A DNA stretch of 64,000 nucleotides, taken from positions 27,894,086-27,958,085 of the forward strand of contig NC_053140.1 of assembly GCF_016808335.1 (NCBI RefSeq), read 5' to 3'. The notes under the pieces are model-generated. The model was not told the DNA's origin and made no database searches. It was given only the letters and a program-made list of their open reading frames with translations. The translations under genes and the position numbers were made by a program. The DNA comes from Panicum virgatum (taxonomy: Eukaryota > Streptophyta > Magnoliopsida > Poales > Poaceae). Below, in pieces: positions 10,636 through 22,687 of the stretch (position 1 is the first letter of the stretch; every line of letters begins with the position of its first letter).

Positions 10636-13600
10636 GCTCCAGCGACTCCTCGCGTGTGCTATCACTGCGGCCATCCGGGGCACTACGCCAACGCTTGCCC
10701 CCGGAAGGCGCAGGCGGGACAGCAGGGGCGCCCAGCTCAGCCCAGGGCGCCAGCACAGGGTCGGGTGAACCACGTGACGGCCGAGTCAGCGGCCGAGGCT
10801 CCTAACGTGGTTATTGGTACGTTCATGGTCAACTCTCACCCCGCTACAGTGCTTTTCGATACCGGTGCTACTCATTCTTTCATTTCCAAGTCATTTGCCG
10901 AGAAGCATGGTATACCAGTTTCTTGTATGAGGACAACTATGGTAGTTACCTCACCTGGGGGCCAGATACACACATGTTCTATATGCTCCAGAATTAATAT
11001 TGTCATAAAGGGGGCAGAGTTCCGCACTGGTTTGATCGTCATCGAGTCCTCGGGGATAGATGTGATTTTGGGCATGGAGACCCTTACCAGATGGGGAGTC
11101 CGTATTGATTGTGCTCAGCGGACAGTTCACTTGTCGGCATCTGATGTCCAAGAGGTGACAGTCAGTGCTTCAGAGCCTTCGGGATTTCTTCATCAGATGG
11201 AGGCTAGACCCACGGACGGTATTCCCGTGGTGTATGAATTCCCGGATGTCTTTCCGGATGATCTGCCAGGTATGCTGCCCGAACGCGCCATTGAGTTTTG
11301 TATTGATCTCTTGCCTGGCACAGCTCCTATTGCAAAGCGGCCCTACCGTATGGCACCTATAGAGCATGAAGAAGTCAAGAAAACTATTGATGAGTTGCTA
11401 GCCAAGGGCTATATCCGTCGCAGCTTCTCTCCTTGGGCTTTTCCATTATTGCTGGTAGATAAGAAGGATGGCTCGAAGACAATGTGTGTTGATTATCGGG
11501 AGCTAAATGCAGTCACTATCAAGAACAAGCATCCACTGCCCCGTATTGAGGATCTCTTTGATCTGCTTCGAGGTGCTCGTATATTCTCGAAGATTGATCT
11601 TCGCTCGGGCTATTTTCAGCTGAGGATCCGTCCTGGGGATATTCCGAAGACGGCATTCACCTTCAAGTACGGGCTATATGAGTATACAGTCATGTCCTTC
11701 GGCTTGACTAATGCCCCGGCTTTCTTCATGCATCTGATGAACATGGTCTTCATGGATTATTTGGATGTCTTTGTGGTGATTTTCATTAATGATATTCTGA
11801 TCTTCTCCAAGACCGAGGAAGAGCATGAGGAGCATCTGAGACTCATATTGCAGAGGCTGAGAGAGCATCAGTTTTATGCCAAGTTCAGCAAGTGCGAGTT
11901 CTGGATTGACGAGGTTCCATTCCTCGGTCATGTTATCTCTCAGGGAGGTATTGCTGTTGATCCGAGCAAGGTGAAGGATGTGCTCGAGTGGGAGACACCG
12001 CAGATAGTGAAGGAAGTCTGGTCATTCTTGGGCTTAGCTGGATATTATCGGAGGCTCATTGAGAATTTCTCCAAGATCGCGAAGCCTTTGACTTCTTTGC
12101 TGGAGAAAAATGTGGTTTTCGTTTGGACTGATGAGCGTCAGAGGGCCTTTGATGAGCTGAAGAAGAGGTTGACTACGGCGCCAGTCCTGACTCTGCCAGA
12201 CCAGACCAAGAGGTTCACGGTATATTGTGATGCTTCGATGGATGGTCTTGGGTGTGTTCTGATGCAGGAGGGCAGAGTGATTGCTTATGCTTCACGGCAG
12301 TTACGTCGGCATGAGCTGAACTATCCCACTCATGATCTTGAGTTAGCCGCAGTTGTGCATGCTTTGAAGATTTGGAGGCATTACTTGTATGGACAGCGGT
12401 GTGATATCTACACTGATCACAAGAGCCTCAAGTACATTTTCACGCAGAATGAGCTGAACATGCGGCAGAGAAGATGGCTAGAGTTGGTCAAGGATTATGA
12501 CCTGGAGATTCACTATCATCCGGGCAAGGCCAATGTTGTAGCAGATGCTTTGAGCAGAAGAAGTTATGTCAACATGGCCGTAGCTTTCCAGATGCCTCCA
12601 GAGTTATGCGAGGAGTTCGAGCAGTTGAGTCTGGGCTTCTTGCATCATACCTCCAGTGCAGCATTTGAGGCAGTACCTACTCTAGAGGCAGAGATCAGGC
12701 AGCATCAGAAAGATGATGAGAAGCTGCAGGAGATTCGTGAGTTTCTCAAGAAGGGCAAGGCCCCACACTTCAGAGAGGATGATCAGGGTACTTTGTGGTA
12801 CAAGAACCGGATCTGTGTGCCAGATGTGAAGGATCTCCGGAAGTTGATTCTGAGTGAGGCCCATGATACAGCATACTCTATTCATCCGGGCAGCACGAAG
12901 ATGTATTATGATCTGAAGGAACGTTTCTGGTGGTATGGGATGAAGCGTTCAGTGGCAGAGTACGTGGCTATTTGTGACACCTGTCAGCGTGTCAAGGCTG
13001 AGCATCAGAGGCCAGCAGGTCTGTTACAGCCTTTGAAGATTCCAGAGTGGAAATGGGAAGAGATCACTATGGACTTCATTGTTGGATTGCCTCGTACTCA
13101 GAAAGGGTACAACTCCATATGGGTAGTAGTGGATCGTCTGACGAAAGTTGCTCACTTCATTCCAGTGAACACTACTTACTCCGGTGCTAGACTTGCAGAG
13201 TTGTACATCTCCCGGATTGTCTGCTTGCATGGTGTGACCAAGAAGATCATATCTGACAGAGGGTCTCAGTTCACTTCTCGGTTCTGGGAGCAGCTCCATG
13301 ATTCGTTGGATACGAAGCTGCGTTTCAGTACGGCTTATCACCCTCAGACAGATGGGCAGACAGAGAGAACCAACCAAGTGTTGGAGGATATGCTGAGAGC
13401 TTGTGCCATTCAGTACGGTACTAGCTGGGATAAGTGCCTGTCTTATGCTGAGTTCTCATATAACAACAGCTATCAGGCCAGTCTGAAGAAGTCCCCCTTT
13501 GAGGCATTGTATGGCAGAAAGTGCAGGACTCCTCTCTATTGGGATCAGATTGGTGAGAAGCAGCTCTTTGGCCCTGAGATCATAGATGATGCAGAACAGA

Positions 13601-14121
13601 TGGTTCAGGCTGTGCGAGAAAATCTGAGAATTGCGCAGAGCAGGCAGAAGAACTATGCAGATGGCAAACGGAGGGACCTGACTTTCAGTGTTGGTGATCA
13701 TGTATTCCTGAAGGTGTCTCCGATGAGAGGAATCCGCAGGTTCAATGTCAAAGGGAAGTTAGCACCTCGGTATGTGGGGCCATTCAAGGTGCTGGAGCGG
13801 AAAGGCGAAGTTGCTTATCGCCTGGAGTTACCTCTCAGCCTCTCGGGAGTTCATGATGTCTTCCATATATCTCAGCTGAAGAGGAGTCTGCGCGTACCCG
13901 AGGAGCAGGCACCACTGGATGGAGTGGATGTGCAGGAAGATCTGACTTATACCGAGCATCCGGTGAAAATTCTGGAGACATCAGAAAGGGTTACTCGGAA
14001 CAAGTGCATCAAGATGTGCAGGGTTCAGTGGAGTCACCACAGTGAAGCTGAGGCTACATGGGAGCGAGAAGATGAGCTGAGGAAGACCTATCCAGATCTC
14101 TTTGCTAGCCAGCGCAGCTAA
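10636..14121 (+). CDS. pol: Pol polyprotein of the chromovirus: zinc knuckle, protease, RT, RNase H, integrase, chromodomain
   Basis: This frame is continuous with gag except for the TAG just before it. Residue numbers count from the Met at 10654. CCHC knuckle at 2-15 (CX2CX4HX4C). Protease active site DTGATHS at 69-75. RT about 230-515, in which the catalytic box reads FINDIL (Asn at 379) instead of F/Y-I-DD. RNase H from about 520 (VYCDAS). Integrase with a zinc-binding segment near 745-790 and catalytic Asp near 806 (MDFIVGLP), Asp near 867 (SDRGSQF) and Glu near 903 (TDGQTERTN). Chromodomain about 1092-1150 ([17 protein letters not shown]). There are no other stops or frameshifts over about 1160 codons. 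The Asn in the RT box should abolish or sharply reduce polymerase activity. The stop TAA lies 36 bp before the 3' LTR. Confidence 0.9.
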   Translation, partial: APATPRVCYHCGHPGHYANACPRKAQAGQQGRPAQPRAPAQGRVNHVTAESAAEAPNVVIGTFMVNSHPATVLFDTGATHSFISKSFAEKHGIPVSCMRTTMVVTSPGGQIHTCSICSRINIVIKGAEFRTGLIVIESSGIDVILGMETLTRWGVRIDCAQRTVHLSASDVQEVTVSASEPSGFLHQMEARPTDGIPVVYEFPDVFPDDLPGMLPERAIEFCIDLLPGTAPIAKRPYRMAPIEHEEVKKTIDELLAKGYIRRSFSPWAFPLLLVDKKDGSKTMCVDYRELNAVTIKNKHPLPRIEDLFDLLRGARIFSKIDLRSGYFQLRIRPGDIPKTAFTFKYGLYEYTVMSFGLTNAPAFFMHLMNMVFMDYLDVFVVIFINDILIFSKTEEEHEEHLRLILQRLREHQFYAKFSKCEFWIDEVPFLGHVISQGGIAVDPSKVKDVLEWETPQIVKEVWSFLGLAGYYRRLIENFSKIAKPLTSLLEKNVVFVWTDERQRAFDELKKRLTTAPVLTLPDQTKRFTVYCDASMDGLGCVLMQEGRVIAYASRQLRRHELNYPTHDLELAAVVHALKIWRHYLYGQRCDIYTDHKSLKYIFTQNELNMRQRRWLELVKDYDLEIHYHPGKANVVADALSRRSYVNMAVAFQMPPELCEEFEQLSLGFLHHTSSAAFEAVPTLEAEIRQHQKDDEKLQEIREFLKKGKAPHFREDDQGTLWYKNRICVPDVKDLRKLILSEAHDTAYSIHPGSTKMYYDLKERFWWYGMKRSVAEYVAICDTCQRVKAEHQRPAGLLQPLKIPEWKWEEITMDFIVGLPRTQKGYNSIWVVVDRLTKVAHFIPVNTTYSGARLAELYISRIVCLHGVTKKIISDRGSQFTSRFWEQLHDSLDTKLRFSTAYHPQTDGQTERTNQVLEDMLRACAIQYGTSWDKCLSYAEFSYNNSYQASLKKSPFEALYGRKCRTPLYWDQIGEKQLFGPEIIDDAEQMVQAVRENLRIAQSRQKNYADGKRRDLTFSVGDHVFLKVSPMRGIRRFNVKGKLAPRYVGPFKVLERKGEVAYRLELPLSLSGVHDVFHISQLKRSLRVPEEQAPLDGVDVQEDLTYTEHPVKILETSERVTRNKCIKMCRVQWSHHSEAEATWEREDELRKTYPDLFASQRS

Positions 14122-14157
14122 ATCTCGGGGACGAGATTTCTTTAAGGGGGTAGGGTC
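14120..14157 (+). other. Post-gene hairpin and polypurine tract of the chromovirus
   Basis: AAATCTCG GGGA CGAGATTT forms an 8-bp stem directly at the pol stop. It is followed by TTTAAGGGGGTAGGGTC ending at the 3' LTR start (14158). The purine tract primes plus-strand synthesis. Confidence 0.75.
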
Positions 14158-17100
14158 TGTAACACCCTAATTTAAATTCCAGCATTTATTAATAAATTTA
14201 ATTGGCTTTATTTAATTTTCTAAGGTTTATTGTGTTAGACTTGCATTTAATCTGAAATTTTGTTTCTTAAGTAATTAAAATTTTGTCTAGGTTTAAAAAT
14301 TTGTTGTGCATTCATGCTAGTGCATACTTTTAATTGAGTGTGGTTTGAATTCAAATTTGTATTTGAATTCAAACTTGTTTGAATTAGGAATAGAAAAAGA
14401 ATAGGAAATAGAAAGGGAATAGGAAATAGAGACAAAACCCTCAACCCAGCCCATCCGACCTCGGCCCACTTCCTCAACCAGGCCCAACAACCCAACCCGC
14501 TAGCACCAACCCCCTCGCGGCCCACTCCTCCCTTCCCCTTGGGCCCGCTCCTCAGCCCAGCACGTTCCCTCCCCACCACGCACTTTCACTCCAGCGTCTG
14601 CTCGGCCCGCTCACCCAGCACATGGCCCAAACCCCTCCTCTGCGCCAGGCCCAGCTTTCACGGCCCAAGCGACGCCAGCCCCGCGCCCCACTTCGCAGCG
14701 GCCCAACCCGCATGGCCGCTCAGCCCTGCCCGCCGCGCGCGCTTGCGCCGCTGACAGACCGGGCCACCCTGTCAGCCCCGTCTCCCTCCTCCGCCTCCCC
14801 CGCGTCCGGCCATAACCTCTGCTCTGTGATCCCCGGTGAGGCTTCCCTCTGGGGCACGCCTGCCCAAGATCACCGGGCTGCTTTATAAACGGCGCCCCGC
14901 ACCTCCCTGCGTCTCATCCCGTCCAGCGCCGCCACCTTCAAACCCTAGTGCCAACCCCGCAACCCCCGCGCCGGAACAGAGCCCGCACCACTGTGGACTC
15001 GCCGCTCCGCCGCCTTCAAGCCTCCGCAGAGCCGCGCAAAAGCTCCGCCTCGTGCCCTGGGATCTCCCCGAGCCCGCAGCCTTCGAGTCCAGTCCGCCCC
15101 TCGCCGGAAATTCTTCCACGGTCCGCCGCCGGTGAGCACCTCTGCCGTCGAAAATACTCAACTCCATTGGTACTCCGGCTGCCCTGAACCCCGCAGCTCC
15201 TTTGCAGCTTCACCGCGCGCCGGTCAGTGGAGCCCAGGAGCCCGGACCTCCCCTCTGCAGCGACTTCCCCGAACGCCGCCCGCGACTCGCCGCCGGTCCG
15301 CGACGCCAACGCCCTGCATAGCCCGTCTGCTCAATTCCAAGCCGTGGTGAGCATCAGTACCCCCTTCTCGTCCTTTTTCACTAGCTGTCACGGCCAGTAG
15401 GTTCTTCTCGAGCCCAGAACGCCGCTCGCCGGTGTGTTTCGTCGCGCCAACCCGCCGCCGCTTCCCCGCGCGGATTGAACCCCAGCCGCCCGATCCACAA
15501 TGGACGCACTAGATTAGATCCAAACTGCCAGATCCAAATCTTACAGCTGAGATCCAAAGGTAACGGTTCGGCCTGGGATTTTTGTTAAAGAGACCCTGAG
15601 GTTTTCTTTATTCAACCCGCAGTCCACATAAGTGTAAAACTATTTACACAGAGGCCCAGTTTTTAGCACATAGCCCCCTGACCTTTCTAGATTTTGAACC
15701 CGCCGTCCAGCACCTGGTCTTTTGCATGCTAGCCCTTAGATTTAATGGTTAATTATGTTTAGACCCTCGGTTTTTGCAGAAAACCCCCTGGAACCTAGTT
15801 TTTATCGCAGATAAGCCCCTGAACCTTGTTTTTAGCCTAGATTACGCGTTTTAGCTCCGTTTTAAGCGTTCTTTATGTCCACGTGATCGTGGTAACGTGT
15901 AGAATAGTTTTTGACTAGTTTAGTGTGCTGTTTTTATGTATTGATGTACTGTTTCTTAGTGTTAGCATTTGTTTGCTTGTATGCTTATTTTTGTGCATTG
16001 TTTTGGCCATGTGTTCTTGAGTAGACGTTGATCCATCTGAGGAGCCCCAGTACCAGTACCCAGAGCAGCCGTCTTCCGAGCACTTTGAGCAGCAGCAGGA
16101 GCAGTACGAGGAAGGCAAGTATAACATGAACAACCTATCACTTTTAAATACAATTTCATACTGCATTTTAATAGAGTATGCCTATAAGGATTTCCTAGCC
16201 ACTTTATATCCTTTACATATATCCCTTGGGTTGCATTTTGGTTAGTTGTGCTAGGTGCCGCGCTATAACACACTTGGTCCTTTTTAATTAATTTTGATTA
16301 ATGGTATATGCAACTTAATTCTGAGAGTGGCCCTCTGTGTGGCTTGAGTGGCTCACGTCTCGTTAAAATTGGTTTTGTTAGAAACATGGTTTAGGGGGCC
16401 AGCACGGTGCTTACTGCCTGGTTGGCCACTCTCCATAAGGACCGGTTCATAGAGCGACAACCTGGGACAACAGCGCTACCACAAGACTGGAATGTAGGGA
16501 TGCAAGCGGGGCGGGTTCTGCCACAAATCCGCTGGGCACACCCGCGCCGCATACCCGCGTAGCTCAGCAAATTTGCCCGCATCACTGACGCGGCACTTCG
16601 CGGACAGCCCGCGAGGCCCAGCGGCGCCGCGAGCCCGCAAAAAGCGCATCGGGGTACAGGAATAGAGGAGCACAAGCTGCGATTGAGATCGAGAGGGGGG
16701 ACGGTGCCGGCGCGCCGCCATGTCGCATGCGTCGGCGGGTCGCACCCATGGCGTCTCCGTCGCTGGCTCGTGTGCTGCCACCACCAGTTACCGATGGGTG
16801 AACTGCAATCCGTGCTTCCATCTTGCCTCTTCCCTCTCGTTGCCATCCAACCCCCAGCCCCATCCGCAAGAACAAGGTGGAATCAGTAGCCATGGCAGGG
16901 GTCACGCACTCCTCGGCAGGACGGCGGCGCACCCCCGTGATAGGCCGGCGGCGCAGCCACGTGCGGTGGAGCAGAGACGCACCCCCGTGCGGACCGCCGG
17001 AGAAGCCAGGCGGTGGTCGTGGCCGCCGCTGCCGTTCTTCACCTCTCTGGCACTGCTCACGCTCGATTCACCGGCTTCAATTCCTCCGAACGTTCGAACG

Positions 17101-18506
17101 GGATCTCGTTTCGTCATAGCTCAAGGTCACAACGGCCTCCGCGCGGCTCGTATTGACCGATGGTGGAGGTTGCTTGCGCAGCCAGGGCAGCGGAGATTGC
17201 AGCTCACGACAGCCCGCGGCAGTGGAGCGCGCACACCTCCCACCCGCTCGCCGGCCGCGGCGGACCTTAGCTCCCTCCCGCAGCGCCCGCAGGAGTCTCC
17301 TCCCCGAAACTCGCGGCTCCTACCCAGATCGCCTGGCGACGCCCCAACATGCCGGTGGCTCTGCTAGCTTGCTAGCACGGACATCAATCTCGCGGTCACG
17401 GCGGCATGCGCGGGTTGCCGCAAAACCCGCAAAAGCTTGCGGCGCTATGCGGGCTGCCGCAACTGCCCGCGTGATAGCTTGCGGCGTGTGCGGACGGGAA
17501 GCGGGCAGCCGCGACCCGCCCCGCTTGCATCCATACTGGAATGGGACGGTCTTGGCGTAATAATTAGGTCTTTTTGGTTTGGAGTAACTTACCTGCGGGG
17601 CAAGGGTGGTAAGCTTCTATGTCCCTCGTACTGAGTGGCCTCGTCTGTGGTATTCTTGACGCCCACTAGACCTGCTACATGGTCGCCGATCCAACCCTCG
17701 CGGTTACTCCCTACCAACGAGATTCTTTGTAAAGGCCTCGTAGTGAGTTTGCTAGTCATCTCACCTAAGGAAGTGTGAGGAACAACTAGCGTAGCTCACG
17801 ACTTGTGGGTAAAGATGTGCAACCTCTGCAGAGTGTAAAACTGGTGTACTAGCCGTGCTCACGGTTATGAGCAGCCCAGATCCTCCTTTTGATTAGTGGG
17901 GTTGTCTCCTTCCGACGAGGGAGGTGCCTCTCGGGGTTACCTTGGTGGTTTTGTTTTGGTTTTTAGTAGCAACATGTTTAATTCTGATTAATTACTATGT
18001 AACTGGGTTAATGGTAATTCATCAACTTGTAGTAAATAGCTCTAATAAAATTTTGCCAAGATTAAAAGCTAATGCAGTTGAGTCAGCCAACCTTAGAGCC
18101 TCATAGTTTGTGTTAAACTTGTTGAGTACAAGTTGTGTACTCACTCTTGCCTCTTCTCTACTTTTTCCTCTCGGATACGCTACTGCTGCTCAGTTCCTGC
18201 CGACGCGAGGGAGTTTGCTCAGCGCTACCAGGACTACGAGGACTTCTAGGCATTCGTCTCCCAGTCGACGTCCCTGTGGCGCCCTGCTTCAGCTTCGGAG
18301 AGCCTTTATCGTATTTTGTACTTCGCTTCTGCTGTATCAGACATTTTGTCATTAATGTAATAAATAACATTCGTATTTCGATTTATTATGCCTTATTCGT
18401 GATATGTGCTATGATATACTGTTCATTCTGTTGTATATACGTGTGACTTGATCCTGGCACGTATATGATTGCTCGGTTTATGTCCTTTCATAAACCGGGT
18501 GTTACA
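14158..18506 (+). repeat. 3' LTR of the chromovirus, interrupted by a hAT element
   Basis: It is 4349 bp long because of a 1041-bp insertion plus its 8-bp duplication; without them it is about 3.3 kb and matches 5657-8970 with scattered single-base changes and small gaps. It ends GGTGTTACA followed by the CGGGC duplication. Confidence 0.93.
16495..17535. mobile_element. Non-autonomous hAT transposon in the chromovirus 3' LTR
   Basis: The element starts TAGGGATGCAAGCGGGG, and the reverse complement of its end reads TATGGATGCAAGCGGGG, so the terminal inverted repeats differ at one base. It is flanked by perfect 8-bp duplications CTGGAATG (16487-16494 and 17536-17543), the length made by hAT transposases. 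The 5' LTR has the empty site with a single CTGGAATG near 8000. The interior is GC-rich and has frames up to 215 codons, but none shows a transposase or other domain I recognise, so it depends on a transposase made elsewhere. Confidence 0.92.
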
Positions 18507-18511
18507 CGGGC

Positions 18512-19130
18512 ACCCCAACCGGAGGATTTGCCTATTGCACAGTTGGATCTTGGCCCCCAGCCGGTCATCTTCGAGAAGCCAAAGGAGAAAAGCTACAAAC
18601 ATTTGAAGGGGCTGTATCTCAAGGGCTTCATCAACGGTAAACCCGTTAACAGGATGTTGGTTGACACCGGTGCCGCGGTCAACCTGATGCCATATTCAGT
18701 GCTGCGCCGGTTGGGGCGTTCTTCTGCCGACCTAATCAAGACCAACGTGACGCTCAACGACTTCAACGGGCAGCCATCAGAGGCAATGGGGGTTCTTAAT
18801 GTGGAGTTGACAGTGGGCCGCAAGACGATCCCGACTTCGTTCTTTATCGTCAACAGCAAGAGTACATATACGGTGTTGCTTGGGAGAGATTGGATTCATA
18901 CCAACTGTTGTATCCCTTCCACCATGCATCAGTATCTGGTCCAATGGGATGGCGATGAAGTAGAAGTGGTCCCTGCAGACGACTCCAGCGAGGTCTCACT
19001 CGCGTATATGAACGCCTGGGACGCAGAAGGACAAGAGCCGATCTCAGGGATTTCACTAGAAGACTGTGATCGGATCGAGGTGACAAAAAACGGACTGAGG
19101 CTGGTCTTATCCACTGGCCTCACAGAGTAG
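18512..19130 (+). pseudogene. Gag tail and aspartic protease of retrotransposon 1
   Basis: The frame continues the gag frame that stopped at 5656. After about 40 residues it shows the retropepsin active site VDTGAAVNLMP and the flap/GRDWI segment (TVLLGRDWIHTN) of the Tat-lineage protease domain, ending at TAG 19128-19130. The longer frame from 18465 includes chromovirus LTR sequence and is artificial. The protease itself looks intact, but the surrounding polyprotein is broken. Confidence 0.8.
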
Positions 19131-19400
19131 ACAGATCCTGGCATGCTACGGGGTGTAATAGAGTTAGAGTGGCCGGTCCCAGTGACCGGCCCCAAAAAAT
19201 AGAAAAACCCTATTTGGGGTCGCAATCGTTACATCATGTACATATGATAGCCTGCTCTGGCAGTTGGCCACTCATCGACTATTTGGTTTCGGATGATAAT
19301 GGAAGTATAGAAGCGGCCAGCCCGTGCGGTTGGCCAAATAATTTTTCTTGTCATCTCCCTGTGTTTGCCGCTGATCTTGTGGATAACGAAAACTCGCCTG
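19131..19400 (+). other. Protease-RT spacer with paired hairpins
   Basis: Two adjacent stem-loops are visible. 19171-19191 is GGCCGGT with loop CCCAGTG and stem ACCGGCC. 19190-19219 pairs CCCCAAA with TTTGGGG around an A-rich loop. The stop at 19130 lies just upstream, so protease and RT are not in one open frame in this copy. No domain is recognisable in the spacer. Confidence 0.55.
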
Positions 19401-20940
19401 CGTTTGCAGCTGGTTTTTCAGACGACGGCAAGCTAGGATATGGGTTCACGTCAGCTGACGATTTGGAAGAGGTTGACATCGGTCCTGGGGATAAGCCACG
19501 GCCGACATTTATCAGCAAAAAAATTGGATCCGGTCTTGCGTGAGGAGATGATTGCACTGTTGAAAGAGTACCGGGATTGTTTCGCATGGGACTACACTGA
19601 GATGCCCGGTCTAGATAGAAGCATCGTCGAGCATCAGCTCCCGCTCAAGAAAGGGTTTCGGCCGTTTCAGCAACGAGCACGTCTGATGAAGGCCGAAGTC
19701 CTAGAAGAAGTCAAGAAAGAGGTGGAGAAGATGTTGGATGCTGGTTTCATCAGCCCGTGCCGGTATGCAGAATGGATCTCTAGCGTGGTACCGGTACAAA
19801 AGAAGGATGGCCGATGGTGTGTCTGCGTCGATTTTAGAGATCTCAACTGAGCGACGCCAAAGGACGAATACCCGATGCCTATTGCGGAGACATTGATCAA
19901 TGCAGCTGCCGGCCACAAAATGATGAGTTTTATGGACGGTAATGCCGGCTATAACCAGATCTTCATGGGCCCAGAAGACATGAACAAGACCGCGTTCAGA
20001 GTACCAAGCGCGGTCGGCTTGTTCGAGTACTTGGTTATGACTTTTGGACTGAAAAATGCCGGTGCAACATACCAATGTGCCATGAATTACATTTTTCATG
20101 ATCTCATCGGCAAACTGGTAGAAATTTGTATTGATGATGTCGTGGTTAAATCCAAATCAGCTGGGGGCATCTAGAAGATTTGCGTCAGGTCTTGGAGCGG
20201 ACTCGAAGGTTTGGGCTCAAAATGAACCCAAAGAAGTGTGCCTTCGGTGTGTCGGCCGGTCAATTTCAGGGATTCTTGGTGCATGAACGAGGAATCGAGA
20301 TCGGCCTGAAGAGTCAAGAAGCTGTGAAGACGATGAAGCCACCTACTACGAAGAAAGAATTGCAGAAGCTCATCGGTAAAATTAACTTTGTCAGACGATT
20401 TATTTCTAATCTGTCTGGGCGCATCGAACCATTCATGGGTTTAGTGAAGATCAAATCAGATGATGAGTTTCGCTGGGGTGCAGAACAGCAGCAAGCTTTC
20501 GATGAAATCAAAGAATATTTGTCAAAGCCTCCAGTGTTGGTTCCTCCTCAGCAAGATAGGCCGTTCTACGTGTACCTATCCGTGGGTGACACTTCCATTG
20601 CTTCAGTATTGGTCCGGAAGCACGACGGCCAGGAGAGGGTGGTTTTCTACCTCAGCAGGCGCATGTTAGATGCCGAGACCAGGTATCCTGAAATCGAGAA
20701 GCTTTGCCTTTGTTTATTCTTTACATGTACAAAGCTTCGTCATATTTTGCTCTCAGCGGAAATAATTGTCATATGCAAATCGGATGTCATAAAGCACATG
20801 CTGTCGGCTCCTGTCCTGAAAGGCCGGCTTGGAAAATGGATGTTTGCATTGTCAGAGTTCGATATTCAATATCAGCCTGCGAAAGCAGTCAAAGGACAGG
20901 CACTGGTGGATCTTGTTGCAGACAGGATCAGCACTGATAT
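19401..20940 (+). pseudogene. Reverse transcriptase and first RNase H of retrotransposon 1
   Basis: Visible RT segments are MPGLDRSIVEHQLP, WISSVVPVQKKDGRWCVCVDFRDLN, SFMDGNAGYNQIFM and the catalytic CIDDVVVKS near 20125-20150, followed by the connection and the first RNase H (FYVYLSVGDTSIASVLVR). The first catalytic Asp of that RNase H is missing, which is usual in Tat elements because a second RNase H has taken over. Lesions: a one-base shift in an A run at 19517-19523, TGA at 19848-19850, and a one-base shift in the G run at 20163-20167. The protein cannot be made in one piece. Confidence 0.85.
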
Positions 20941-21290
20941 TGCTGCACTATTTATTCGTGCTTGGGCTATGTTTTTTGATGGATCGGCTTGTGAAGATGG
21001 GTGCGGTGTGGGAGTTCTGTTGGTGTCGCCTCAAGGGGCGACTTACTCCTTTTCCATCAGGATGACTGCCCCATGCAACAATAATTTGGTGGAATATGAA
21101 GCTGTACGCAAAGGGATGGAACTGCTCCTCGAAGCTGGTGCAGAAGTAGTGGAAATTTTTGGAGATTCAAAGCTGGTGATTTCTCAGCTCACGGAAGAAT
21201 ATAGATGTGAGAGCGAAGCTCTTTTTCTGATACGGATGCAGTGCCTTGAGTTGATGTCACAATTCATGTACATCAATTTCCACTAGATAC
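20941..21290 (+). pseudogene. Second, archaeal-type RNase H of retrotransposon 1
   Basis: MFFDGSACEDGCGVGVLLVSPQG, NNNLVEYEAV and FGDSKLVISQL carry the D-E-D residues of the additional RNase H found only in Tat-lineage Ty3/gypsy elements. It is in frame with the preceding RT/RNase H frame and ends at TAG 21284-21286, after which the frame stays readable (IRRTLNNEANDLAQMASGY), so the stop is probably TGG to TAG. Confidence 0.8.
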
Positions 21291-22654
21291 GCAGGACTCT
21301 GAACAATGAAGCCAACGATCTGGCACAGATGGCTTCTGGGTACAAGGAGACAGCCGATGGAGTTGATGTAGAGGTTCAGTTTCTAGAACCCGGAGACTGG
21401 AGAGCCGATATCTTCAATTACTTGAAGGATTCGGCTCGGGGGGCACCCAGGAGGACAAGACTCAAGGCTATGAAGTATGTTCTGATAGGGGATGACATGT
21501 TCTACAGGACTTTGGAAGGACAACTGCTTAAATGTCTGGGACCTTCAGAGTCGAATCAGCTCTTGCATGAGGTTCATGAAGGAACCTGCGGTACTCACTA
21601 ATCGGCTCATAAGATGAAGTGGCTGATTAGGTGATCGGGTTATTACTGGCCCACTATCCTTGAAGATTGCTTCAAATATTACAAGGGATGTCAGGCATGT
21701 TAGAGGTTTGGCAAAATTCAGATAGTGCCAGCATCAGTAATGAATCCTATCATCAAACCGTGGCCATTTAGAGGTTGGGCCGTGGACATGATTGGTCAGA
21801 TCAACCCGTCATTTAGCAAGGGTCATCAGTAGGTTTTAGCTGCTACAGATTATTTCACAAAGTGGGTAGAAGCAGTGCCCATGAGGTCAGTAGCGTCAAG
21901 AGATGTGATCAGCTTTGTCAAAGAGCACATCATTCACAGATTTGGGATCCCTCAGACCATTACGCCCGATGGAGGATCGGTCTTTATATCAGAGGAATTC
22001 AGGAAGTTTGCCAATGACATGGGGATTAAGCTGATCAGGTCATCTCCATATTATGCCCAGGCTAATGGAGAAGCTGAAGCATCCAACCAGAGCCTCATCA
22101 ATCTCATAAAGCGAAAGATCGATGAATATCCTAGGCACTGGCATGAAGTTTTGTCAGAAGCTTTGTGAGCATATCGTATTTCATGTCACGGATCCACCAA
22201 GACATCGCCGTACCATTTAGTCTACGGCCAAGACGCTGTGTTACCATGGGAGATCACGGCCGGATCAAGGCGTGTTGAGTTCCAGAACGATTTAACAACT
22301 GAGCAATATGCAGCCTTGATGAATGACAATGTGGAGGACCTTACAGAGCTAAGGCTTTGGTCATTGGAGAAGATTAAGGAAAACAAGGCTAAAGTTGCTT
22401 GTGCATATAACAAGAAGGTCAAGCCAAAGAATTTCCAGGTTGGAGATTTGGTTTGGGAGGCAGTGTTGCCATTGGGAACTAAAGATAAAAAGTATGGCAA
22501 GTGGTCTCCAACTTGGCACGGGCAAAACAAGGTTGATCAGGTTTGGCCTGGGAATGCATACATGCTCGAGGAATTGGACGGCGCCAAGTTTCCTGTCGCT
22601 GTCAATGGCCAACACCTCAAGAAGTATTTCCCGAGCATGTGGGAAAGCGAGTAA
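21291..22654 (+). pseudogene. Integrase of retrotransposon 1
   Basis: The zinc-binding region (21560-21710) is interrupted by TAA at 21599-21601 and further stops. The catalytic core is readable: VDMIGQI near 21785, ITPDGGSVF near 21958, and ANGEAEASN near 22062 give the D, D and E positions. TGA at 22166-22168 stands where the family has Trp (EALWAYR). The C-terminal part from 22238 (LPWEITAGSRRVEF...) ends at TAA 22652-22654. The density of lesions marks an old, inactive copy. Confidence 0.82.
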
Positions 22655-22687
22655 CGAAAGCCGATGAGATCCATCTGGCTGCAGTGT

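Larger units (their letters stand above)
5657..18506 (+). mobile_element. Chromovirus (Tekay/Del-type Ty3/gypsy LTR retrotransposon), nearly complete, nested
   Basis: LTRs at 5657-8970 and 14158-18506 begin TGTAACACCCTAA and end CCGGGTGTTACA, flanked by a perfect 5-bp duplication CGGGC (5652-5656 and 18507-18511). Between them lie a Met-tRNA-type primer site, gag, zinc knuckle, protease, RT, RNase H, integrase, a C-terminal chromodomain and a purine tract, the canonical order of chromoviruses. The very long LTRs (3.3 kb) and the chromodomain suit the Tekay/Del clade. Only four differences are visible between the LTRs in their first 240 bp, so it is younger than its host. Defects: an in-frame TAG at 10633 and a catalytic-box change in RT. 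The 3' LTR carries a hAT insertion. Confidence 0.92.

Noticed and set aside
9514..10768. Antisense and out-of-phase frames over the chromovirus gag
   Set aside because: Shadows of the gag frame, which has recognisable capsid sequence and the intron junction.
16720..17560. Frames of 98 to 215 codons inside the hAT element
   Set aside because: GC-rich composition gives long frames in all phases; no transposase (DDE or dimerisation) motif, no start context, none matched another feature.
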